Shown here piece after piece: positions 20,125 to 29,522 of a stretch of DNA of 64,000 bases. This DNA comes from Amoebophrya sp. A120 (taxonomy: Eukaryota > Sar > Dinophyceae > Syndiniales > Amoebophryaceae), in the NCBI GenBank assembly GCA_905178155.1, contig CAJINV010000013.1, positions 2,972,158 through 3,036,157 of the forward strand. The letters are read 5' to 3'. Each line of letters begins with the position of its first letter. Position 1 is the first letter of the stretch. The position numbers and the translations under genes were made by a program. The notes under the pieces were generated by a model. That model searched no databases, was not told where the DNA came from, and saw nothing but the letters and a program-made list of their open reading frames with translations.

Positions 20125-21560
20125 TTCTTTTGACGTTTCCTTGTAAAATTCTCCACTTTGTGATATGAACGTGCAAAATGCAAAAGGGGTCAACCCAAAC
20201 TAAGAAGTTTTTTCGCTGTTTGGGCAAAAAAGCTTTTCACTTTCGGCCGTATTTGCTCTCGCCAGGTGCCCCTTCGCCGTGCAATATTGAATGCTGCGAA
20301 CGTATCAAGGCGCTGAAAAATGAATCTGACTGCCGCGCTCTATCTAGGTTGTCGCAGGCTTTGGCCTTGCGCGGTGCTGCAGATGAAGCGCTCCTAGAAG
20401 GTGTCTCAACAGGTGGCGCGCGAACCTATATACCGGCGCAGCTGCTTGGGAGGTTGAGGTGACACACCTCCACCGAGGCGCGCCAACTGTGTTTCTCAAG
20501 GAGCTGGCAGCTGGAGGCGCGCCAGCGTTTGCTAACACTCGAAAATGCTCTGCGCAGAGACCGCGCCGCCCAGTCTGCCGCAAAACAACTCCAGAAAGCA
20601 CCCGCGCGAAATTGCTCCTTGAGAGTGTCCAGGATCATCTCCGGACACAATACAGGTCGCATCCGCATGTGGGAAGGCGCTTATCCTGGCCAGGGGCTCA
20701 CGCCGATCACGGAGCTTGCGCGACACATTGGAGCCGACATTTCTCGCCTCCTTTCCTTCTTCGCCGAATGCCGCTCGAGGAGAAGAAACTTCTGACTTTG
20801 GGGATGTTTTTGCCGGATTTTGCCAAAACTTCGCCAAAAACCCGGATTTTGGCGAAGTTTTGGCAAAATCCGGCAAAAAAATCGCCAAAGTGAGAAGATT
20901 CGTCTCATTGAGCGGCTTTCGGCGAACGGGGAAGGGAGAGGTGAGACCTCTGCTACATCGTGTCGGGCAAGCTCCGGGATGTCCGAACCCCGGGCCAGGA
21001 TTAACCCTTTTCCGCATGTGGATGCACTCTGGCTCGCGTCCGAGAATAGCTCTGGACATTTCCCCGGCAGCCCGCGGAGCAACTCCGCAAGGGAGCTCGC
21101 TGGAGTTGCTTTGCGGTAGATTGGGCTGGCCGGTCTCTGCGAGAGGGCCGGCGCTTCGAAAATCAGATCAGGAGGCTGATGCAACTGCAGCGGCCGTCAC
21201 GCTTGACTTGCTTGAGAGGCACAGCTGGCGCGCCACGAGTGGGATGCGTCATCCCAACCGGCCAGCGAGTTGCGTCTTTAAGTTCCCGCACCACACGCAG
21301 ATGCGCGCTGCAGGATCGCGCCAGCTGTGGCACTGCGCAAGGCCTGCGACCACCTGGAACACGACAATCAGTATTGATTTTGCGCAACCTAACACGCGCA
21401 ACTCGATCCAATATCGCGCGGAGAAGGGGCAGCTGGTGCCGGCAAATGCGCCCGAAAATGAAAAGCTTTTTTGCCCAAACAACGAAAAAACTTCTCTGTT
21501 TAGGTTGACCCCTTTTGCATTTTCTTTTGACGTTTCCTTGTAAAATTCTCCACTTTGTGA
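20125..21560. mobile_element. Long foldback (palindromic) element flanked by 39-bp direct repeats
   Basis: Identical 39-base direct repeats lie at 20125-20163 and 21522-21560. Inside them, inverted repeats begin with AAAATGCAAAAGGGGTCAAC at 20175 and its complement ending at about 21523. Homology between the arms runs inward over roughly 670 bases to a perfect 32-base hairpin (20808-20839 and 20847-20878, 7-base loop). The whole unit is one imperfect palindrome of about 1.35 kb. No transposase-like protein is encoded, so it would be non-autonomous. It lies between genes. Confidence 0.85.
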
Positions 21561-22654
21561 CGATGGTTCTCTTGTACAATCGAAAGGATATGATTTAGCG
21601 TGTTGAGGAGCCTGTCCTGAATAGTAGCCTGTACATTTCTCTTTATTCACAATTGCGTTTCTAGTCTCTCGACTTCACTTTTTCACTTTACATTGCAATA
21701 TCTACGAAAAATGCCACTTCGCCTGTACATCACAGAAATTTTTGTTGTTTCGTGTTGTATCAAAAAGATATAGCTTCGCTCTCCTGTAGCTGTAGCACGC
21801 ATACCAGTTTCGACGTAATGTAATTATTTGAAGTTTAGCATACTGGAGGTTTTCTAAATTTTTCTCTGAATCATACTACCCGAAATTCATCGCAAGTTTG
21901 TCTTGTAACATGCATCTGCCGTGGCTTTCACGTTTTGCCGCGAACAGTTTAAGATACCTGTAACAAAATTACATTGAGGAAGAGGCCGCGTCAAAATTTT
22001 CGTATACAATTGAACCTAGTTGGCTTGTGATCGGCGCTCTCCTCCTAACTTGAATGAAGTTTCTGCGCAGAACGAGTTTCTTACTTCCGTACTACCTGTA
22101 TTTCTATTTTGACAGAAAAAAGCGACTCATCTGGAAAATTGCACCTGCATTATTGGCACACAAAAGATGACGCTAGATTTTCTATTGTTGATTGGCGTGT
22201 ATACAAGATAGAATCTTCATGCAACGAGCTCGACGAAGGCAAAATAACGCTTTCTGGTGACTTTACAACGTGGTTGCATTTCTGCAACGAGCTGTTGCTG
22301 TATTTGCTTTTAAACGAGCGACGAAAGGGACTTGGGAGAGACTCCGAACCAATCATGAGTAACTTTTGTAATCACGACCAAAGTCTACTATTGAGAGTCA
22401 GAATGAGAGTGAGAGTAAGTCCACGAAGTTCTACCATCGATTTCTTTTTCCCGTTGTTTTTTCACTGCGTTTTTTCTCGTGACAAACAAACAGGCCCTCT
22501 GTGTTTTTTTTGCACCTTTTTTTAGCTCACTAAACTCACGTCGGCTCCTCTCATTCGGAGACCATTCATCTAATTCCGAATTCATAAACTAGAACTACAC
22601 GGGCAAGGAACTTCTAAGTACTCAGCCTGAGGACGGAAGCAAGCTCCGCTTTCC
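21561..22654. other. Intergenic, no gene seen
   Basis: AT-richer than neighbouring coding DNA, with only short open frames. It ends before the ATG of the two-TM protein. Confidence 0.55.
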
Positions 22655-24607
22655 ATGGGTCTTGGTCCGTCCGTAAACCACAACGACCCTGGGCTGGTGA
22701 ACATCCAGCCCCGGGGTGGTTGCACCTCCCGACACGGGCAGTATGCGTGCTACAATCCCTGTTCCAAGCCGGAATTCGAGACGGACTACCAACTCGCGGA
22801 CCAGCGGTTGTTTCAGCCCGGCCTGCTCAGCCCGCAGCAGTACCAACACGGGCTGGAAAAGGTGAATAAGAAGGTTTACGCTGGCCACCCCTGGTTGATC
22901 ACCCACCGTTTCTGGTTCGTCCCTCTTCCGTTTTTGATCGCCGGGATCGTGTTTCTGACCATGTACGAAAAAGAGCGGCTGGAGTGCACCGCCGCAAACG
23001 GCACCTGCGATTTAATCGACAATGGGGGTAGTCGGGCGTACGACACGGGGGTAGTCGGGAGCGCGATTCCGGAAACGTTATGGATTGCAAATATGTCTGG
23101 GTCTGGAAGATTCTTACATTTGTCATGCATGTCTGACAAGACTCGAGAATCTGTGATGCATGGGCACGAAGCTGTCCTCTTACCTGTCATGCAAAAACGC
23201 AGTTTGCCATGCGGAACACGCAACATATAGGAGCCCAAAAATTTGTCATGCTTGGCTCCGTATTGCAGTGGAACTCTCATTCACTTTTAGCATTACAAGT
23301 TTCCAGACCCAGACATTTTTACATTTGATAAACGTGTTGTGCCTACTACTGCTGCGAGCGGTCGGACGAGGACCGAATTCGGCTACTGGAGGACGAGGAA
23401 AATAAAGCAGATTCGTCTTCATCATCTCGTCCCTTTGCAGCTGCGTCGACGTGGTCTCTTGCGGAAAATTCGCCATTTATTTCATCCGGCCATTTCAACG
23501 CCCGGAGCCTGGACGCTATTGACGCTCCGAATGCGCAGTGCAAAGTGATTGAGGCAACGGAGAATGCGGAATGTGATTGCAAGAAGAAAGGTAGTGGAAA
23601 AAACAAGGACAAGGAAGTTTGCAGCAAAGACACCAAGATTGTCGGTACTTTGTTTGGCGGAAGTAGTGATGTTTTGGTACGCGGTTTCTTTCTTTGTTTC
23701 CACACTGGAATTGTTGACTCAGCTTGTCATAGTTAAGTACTGGGCCAGGTTTTTGGTACTCCCTACTTTTAAGGAAGTCTTCTTCAACCCTAGGTCCTCA
23801 CAAGCGCGTCGACGCGGTCTGGTGGCCGCTGCTCATTGGTATTTTGCTGATCGTAGGTGCGGTGTTGATACCCATGATTTCGCACTTGCTGGTACGGTGT
23901 AGCGAGGGGAATGCGATCAAGGAGATATTAGAGGAGGAGTGGAACACGGGGAAACCGCAACGCCTGCAGCTACGGTTCGAATACGTGATGGGGGGCAAGC
24001 ATCACGAGACCAACTTGAAAGTGTTACCGCAAGTGAAAAAACTGAGCTAATGGTGCCCCCAATGTGTATTTTTGCGGATGTTGATGTTGATCGACTCTTG
24101 GTACAAGAGTTTTTTCCGCCATGCTCGACGACATGCAACGCAGTCGCTGCTTGTACTTTGGTTTCATTCCTTTCGCTCCTCGCGACGCATAACAGGCTCT
24201 TCATGTTATTCTTCGTCAATTTGTTCTGCTGTGCTGCATGTTGAAAATATTGGACGCTGAGACAGTTTTTTCGGTTTCTGTTTGCATAAGTGTACCTACC
24301 CGTGCAGTACACGCAACAAGGCGTGACGAACTACGGGTACCAGCAGCAAATGCCGAATCAGCAGCAGCAGTACTACCAGCAACCACCGAATGCATACAAC
24401 GAATACGGGGGACCACCAGCAGGACAAGGGAGATACAGCCAGGGTGGTCCCCAGCAGCCGCATGTCGGGCAGTTGATGCAGGGGGTGGACCCGGCGACAG
24501 GGCAGACGAAGTATTTCCGCATGGAGATCGACCCCTCCACCGGGCAGGGGGTTCCGCGGGAAATCAGCGAAACCGAGGCCAAACGGGCGTTCCAGGCGGC
24601 GGGATGA
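22655..24607 (+). CDS. Two-membrane-segment protein with Gln-rich tail
   Basis: Protein of 430 residues. Exons: 22655-23078, 23336-23676, 23805-24032, 24308-24607; intron 1 is an introner and the others GT-AG. There is one membrane segment at about residues 88-106 (FVPLPFLIAGIVFLTMY) and a second early in exon 3 (VWWPLLIGILLIVGAVLI). The loop between them contains many cysteines (CCAYYCCE, CKV, CDCKKK) and acidic/Ser stretches, suggesting a luminal or extracellular loop with disulfides. The C-terminus is Gln/Pro/Tyr-rich (QQMPNQQQQYYQQ) and ends in a helix (REISETEAKRAFQAAG). Not recognised. The third donor could be 24021 or 24033; both are in phase. Confidence 0.65.
23074..23335. mobile_element. 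Introner element, family 1, target repeat AACGT
   Basis: Element 23079-23330 lies between AACGT copies, with family 1 ends (ATGTCTGGGTCTGGAAG and complement). Removing 257 bases shifts frame correctly from SAIPET to CCAYYCCERSDEDR. No GT or AG at the exact boundaries. Confidence 0.92.
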
Positions 24608-25683
24608 GAACCGCTTCAACTACGTGGCTCAGGCTGACGCAGGGAAGTCGTGTAGATATAGGAGTACGAGAGTGGGAAATTATATTTTTTGCTACGAAAA
24701 AGTAAGACTAAGAGCAAGGTGAAGAAGTTTGATTTACGCACGAGAAGAAGCACCGTTTTCGTTTTCGCACTTTTCAAAGTCTCGCTTTCTGCAGAAGAAA
24801 GAGGGCTTTTTTGGAAGGAGAAAGGGCGGAAACGTCAATGAAGGAATTCGCTGACTTGGATGGTGTAGAATTGGAAGCAAATAGAAGTAAGTATTATCGC
24901 TGACGCAAGAAGAAAAACTCCTATCTCAGCGGGTCATAGAGCGCAGCGTGGAGATTGTGGGAACGATTTTAGTTTCTTGAACGGAATAATGGTTCTATTC
25001 TGTAAGATAGAAAGTCAATCTTTACTCTTTTTCTTCCACCGACGTTCGGTGTTTGCCGCCAACTGGGATTTCGTTGGTCGGCGAGTGTTTTGTCATCACC
25101 AGCAGGCGCCAGTCCTGGTCCGAGGTTTCGTATCATGTATCCACGATCCAATAAAAGCACGGCTCTCGATCAAATACGAATTCTTGAAAAGAATCGGTAT
25201 AGGAGGTATGTAGGGGCGGGAGGTCATGTGAGCGGAAATGGACACTATTTGAAGAGTTGAAATACTCGTCCACAACCACGACAGCTCCTGCACCAGATGC
25301 TCGCACTCCTCATTTCCCTTTGGCAGCAGAAGATTAGAGTGGATAGATCTTCTTGGCGTTTCCTTGCACCGGCGATCGTCGGTTGATTACAACTGAGCTC
25401 CATTCCAGGACCACATTGATTTTTTTCCCACCAATAAGAAGGAACAAGCTGTTTCTGCCCCCACATTAAAGAAAGATGCATTTATTTCGTCTACTGTCCA
25501 TCTCCTTCTCTGGAGACAACGCACAACAATCATCGTAAGATCCCACCAGAAGTGGACTACCAATCCAAAACACCTCTCCAAGTTGATCTTTTTCACAAGA
25601 TTTTGCTTTCCACAAATATTGACTTCCCGGATCGAGGATAAGCACCTCTGTTTGTTTCAGCCAAAAACAATTCCGGACCAAGT
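24608..25683. other. Intergenic, no gene seen
   Basis: Only short open frames without protein features. Confidence 0.55.
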
Positions 25684-27549
25684 ATGACAGCTGCAGTAAC
25701 AAGAATTTCCCCCCCCTCGTCCCGCACCAGCTGCCCGAGAAAAGTTTTATCAACCTACGCCACCCGAGCCCAGCGACAGTTCCTGAGCAGTACAGCATTA
25801 AATCAGGCAAGCGCAAGGCGTCCGTCGCTCGCCTGGAACTTTTGCTACAGGAGAGAGGTGGGGGCTCCTGCATCACCACAGCGTGGAAATAACGGAGTTG
25901 ACCTCCAAGAACCTCCGTATCTCCTCGTCCGACTGCACCACGATCCGGATTTTCTTTCAGCCTCTTGGTTCTCGTCTTGGCACGACGGCGCAAATTCTGC
26001 AGTAGAAGGACCTGCAACGGCGTCGTCGAACGACCTGGCGTCGTCATCGACCTCAGTTCCCCAGTGGCGCGCCGGCCAGTTGGACCAAATTCTAGAATTC
26101 TCCCGGTCAAATAAAAAAACTGCTACCCACAATTTTTACCTCGTGACTTCTGCCAACGAGGCGCTGCTCGGCACCGCGTTTCCCTATTTCCCCCGTGGCG
26201 GGTTCCGAAACAAGGCGGGGCAGCAGGAATGGCCCAAGGACTGGCAGAAATCCTCGCACTGGTGCGGCATGGAGAGCGGTAACGGCATGGTGTATCCCGA
26301 GCAAGCGGTGGACGGGTTAGTCCACCGGACGTTTGGTTCGGCTGGTCTGGAAAAAGAACTGGAACGAGCTCGCGAGTTTTTGACCGTGGAACGGGAGCGG
26401 ATTGAGTCGGATTTGGAGTTGGAGAGGGAAAAGGAGCAGGAAAAAAAGGACAGGGAACAAGAAGCGGGCATTTCCTCTGGTATAACAAGCTCCGGTGTGC
26501 GAACTTCAGCTGCCGATGTTGATCCCAGTTCGCAAAGTAGAAGCACCTTCATCAAGGCGACAACCTTGTACCTCAACGCGGTCACGAGAATGATGAGCTT
26601 TTTGCTAAGTGCCAGCAACTTGACGGTGCCAGCAGAGAGAAATCGGGGGAAAAGTGGGGGAAAACCAGGCGGAAGCACCAGGGTAAATGGCAAGAACACG
26701 GCTGCCGGCCTGGAGAGCGAAGCAGCGCAGTTTCGCCTCTGTCCACCGGGAAACTTCGTCGTCACGGACATGGGAAGGCACGAAATGACAGAACAAGTTG
26801 GTGAAAGCCAAACTCCTACTTCCCCATTTTCCAAACTCGTGCACGCTGTCGCGCCGTACTATGATGGAAAGAGAGCGAGCCACGACAGCGCGCACAAACT
26901 TTCGGAACCGAAGATTAATGATAATGGAGCCGCAGCTTCCTGGGAAACGACGTTGAAACTTTGCTACTCGAACATGATCCGGAAAATCCTCTTTAGAGAC
27001 GTGTTTTTCGAGTTGCCCAGATCAAGTACTGAGAATTTTCGACCTGAAATGCAGCAGTCCAGCCTTTCCGACCAGGCGCTCGAACTCTCCATAGATCGAT
27101 GGAACGATAAGCACTTGCTGAATAAAGGCAAAGCAGGAGCGCAGAACACAGCTTCTGCTGAAAATATCAAAGTTAGACCCCTCATCGCACTGTTCACGCC
27201 ATTACTCGGAACGGGTGTGAAGGCCGTTCCTGTGAAGGAGGGCGCACGCTTAGCGGCAGAAGCGATCGCGGAGTTCCAACCACCCAAGTACGTTTTCACG
27301 GCGATATGTGACGAAAGTGGTACCGTCGACGGGAGCACTTCAGAATCGGGATCCACAAGAAGCACGGAGACTTTACTTCTGCGAGAGTTGAATTTTGTCA
27401 CCAATGACGCGGAAAAATTTGACGTCTGCGCAAGCGCGTTTCGAGAAGTGTTTCAGGAAAAAGAAAAAAACTTTCTTGAAGATAATAATGATGGCGCTGC
27501 TACTTTTGCGACAGAAACAAAAATTTCGATTGTTGAAGGAAAAGCGTAA
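25684..27549 (+). CDS. Macro-domain protein with presequence and large insertion
   Basis: Single-exon protein of 621 residues. Macro domains bind ADP-ribose and its derivatives, and some remove ADP-ribose or deacetylate O-acetyl-ADP-ribose. Signatures in order: YLVTSANEALLG (near 154), the counterpart of the NAAN loop; AVDGLVHRTFGSAGLEKELE; CPPGNFVVTDMG then LVHAVAPYYDG (near 355); a YSNMIRKI helix; and PLIALFTPLLGTGVKAVPVKEGARLAAEAI (near 500). The first catalytic loop and the GNFVVT strand are separated by a charged, Ser-rich insertion of over 100 residues (EREKEQEKKDREQE). The N-terminus is rich in Arg, Ser and Ala without acidic residues, like a mitochondrial presequence, so mitochondrial location is possible. 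The first Asn of the NAAN motif is Ser here, so catalytic ability is uncertain. Confidence 0.75.
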   Translation: MTAAVTRISPPSSRTSCPRKVLSTYATRAQRQFLSSTALNQASARRPSLAWNFCYRREVGAPASPQRGNNGVDLQEPPYLLVRLHHDPDFLSASWFSSWHDGANSAVEGPATASSNDLASSSTSVPQWRAGQLDQILEFSRSNKKTATHNFYLVTSANEALLGTAFPYFPRGGFRNKAGQQEWPKDWQKSSHWCGMESGNGMVYPEQAVDGLVHRTFGSAGLEKELERAREFLTVERERIESDLELEREKEQEKKDREQEAGISSGITSSGVRTSAADVDPSSQSRSTFIKATTLYLNAVTRMMSFLLSASNLTVPAERNRGKSGGKPGGSTRVNGKNTAAGLESEAAQFRLCPPGNFVVTDMGRHEMTEQVGESQTPTSPFSKLVHAVAPYYDGKRASHDSAHKLSEPKINDNGAAASWETTLKLCYSNMIRKILFRDVFFELPRSSTENFRPEMQQSSLSDQALELSIDRWNDKHLLNKGKAGAQNTASAENIKVRPLIALFTPLLGTGVKAVPVKEGARLAAEAIAEFQPPKYVFTAICDESGTVDGSTSESGSTRSTETLLLRELNFVTNDAEKFDVCASAFREVFQEKEKNFLEDNNDGAATFATETKISIVEGKA

Positions 27550-27904
27550 TTTTTCTGTGGGAGTCGACGAACTCGTTCGCTGGTATAGGCAAGAAACCAC
27601 GAAGACATTTGTGGAGATTTCTTTGTACAATCTTGGGACCACCGTGTAACGATTTTAGAATTTTTTTTCAATACGAAGCTGAACTTGAACTGGAGCAAGA
27701 GAAACCAAAACACGCGATGTAATCCGTGCAAGAAAGCCTCTGGCGTTTTGCTTTTGTCACTCACAACAAAGCGACGTGTTTGACTTGATTGTAGGCGCGC
27801 CTTTGTTCTTTAGGAGAAAAACAACATTATTGCGCTTCCGAGCAAACACTTCCAGATTTTCTGATGAAGTTTCCCATTGAAATAACAGAAACATCAGATT
27901 GTAA
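27550..27904. other. Intergenic, no gene seen
   Basis: Short spacer between the macro-domain gene and the small zinc-binding gene; nothing supportable on either strand. Confidence 0.6.
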
Positions 27905-28264
27905 ATGACGGAGCGCTCCGAGGAAGCCGCGCTGCTCGTCGCTTTCTCGCAGATGTCGACGCGTGACGAGAGTTGCAAAGCCGCGAGCTATACCGACGGC
28001 GCAATACAAACTGTCCGCCCACAAGTACTTTCCCTCTGTCGTCGGTGCAAGAAGGAGTTCGTTGTGGCGCAGAACAGCGATTCTGCGTGCGTGTTCCACT
28101 CGGAAAGCTACACGCAGGAGACGGCGCAGCGCTGGCTGGAGCCGGGGACGACGGAGAACGGGTCGCGCACCGAAAGTTTCTGGACCTGCTGTGGAAAAAA
28201 GGACATTGATGCGGAGGGGTGCTGCAGGAAGAGGCACATCTCCTACGACGATCCGGATGATTGA
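27905..28264 (+). CDS. Small Cys/His-rich zinc-binding protein
   Basis: Single-exon protein of 119 residues. The C-terminal half has ordered metal-ligand pairs: CRRCKKEF, then CVFHSESY, then FWTCCGKK, then GCCRKRHISYDD. This CxxC...CxFH...CC...CCxxRH layout is seen in small eukaryotic proteins of unknown role and somewhat resembles CHORD-type modules. It is probably a single zinc-binding fold. The start is the first ATG in frame, and no introns are needed. Confidence 0.65.
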   Translation: MTERSEEAALLVAFSQMSTRDESCKAASYTDGAIQTVRPQVLSLCRRCKKEFVVAQNSDSACVFHSESYTQETAQRWLEPGTTENGSRTESFWTCCGKKDIDAEGCCRKRHISYDDPDD

Positions 28265-29522
28265 AATGGGTGCGGAATGAGGAAGAGTAGACGAAAAAAA
28301 AAAATTGCTGCAGCGCGATTGTTTTTGTGCGAATCATGACAGTTGGATGGATACTAAAATCAATCAAAAAACGCTACTCGTTGTTGAACAGAAGGATGAA
28401 CTCGAAGCAGGACCCAAGGCATTGTCCAGTACCTACTGGTTGGCATGGAAAAATTCCGAAGTGAAGCCATCTTTTGGATATGAAGTACGATATTCAGATG
28501 AACTCGCTGCGCCTGCCGACGTTGGGGCGGGCCTAACCTTGCTCGCCGAGGCTAGGATCAGCAATACTATGACCTGCATCAACATGATCAATTCTCTGGA
28601 AGCAGTTATCGTGGAGGTTGCAACCGTCAAGGATCTGACAGATCTTGATATTCGAAAGTGAACGCGGCATATCAATTTATCGAGCAACGAGTTTGCTCCT
28701 GGTCTTTTTTTAGCTTTTGCTTGATCTCTGAATCAATAGCGGGTTGTAGTACTACTCACACATCACTCGATTTACAACAGCCTGCCTATGTATTGCTCGT
28801 TGATCCGTCAGTTTGGTCCTCGTCCTTCTACTTGAAGTAATAGTATCTACAGGCTAGTACTTTCACGGTATCTATTCTCCAGTCAGAGGATCGCCATTAG
28901 CATATATCTGCCAGGAGATCTTTCTTCATCGAAATCTAGTTCACTTAGCAAAAAGATCCTCGATCGTCTCCTTATCAAAATCCCGCTTCTTCGCGGAAAC
29001 GTAATTCTTTTCGGATCTGTGAAAACGTGGTCCGCTGCGAGGAATACGCCAATTCCATATTGAAGCGATCCACGATCGTCATCTTTCATGACCGCATGGT
29101 CATTGATCTTGATGCCGATCTTGACGTAGTATGTACGTGGACGTTGCTTTCATCTTCTGTCTTGGAGACCGAATTTCTGACACTCTCTGTTTTTCTTCCG
29201 TGCAGCCAGAAGTAGAAGTAACACTACCTTTTGAGGTGTGTCACAAAGTTCGAAGTTGTAGAGAAACGAAAAGGGACTTTTCGTGTCACTGAAATACGAA
29301 GTTCGTAAGCTGCACTAGCGGTGGTCGCACGGAGACCTATTGACGCAAATACGCAGGAACGCCAGATCACATCAAGGACAACGCTTTTTAACCCTTACGT
29401 GTGACGGAAGTAGAAATTTTCATCATCCACCCCTTCCTTCCTTCAAGGAAAGAGAGCTGTGCAACCCAGCCCTCCAGCAGCCACGACAAAAAACGCGGAC
29501 CAAGAAGAGAACGTCCACGACG
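28265..29522. other. Intergenic with one doubtful small ORF
   Basis: An open frame at 28347-28661 (104 codons, MDTKINQKTLLVVEQKDELE onward, with a regular mix of charged and hydrophobic residues) could be a small gene, but I recognise nothing. The rest shows only short open frames. Confidence 0.4.
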
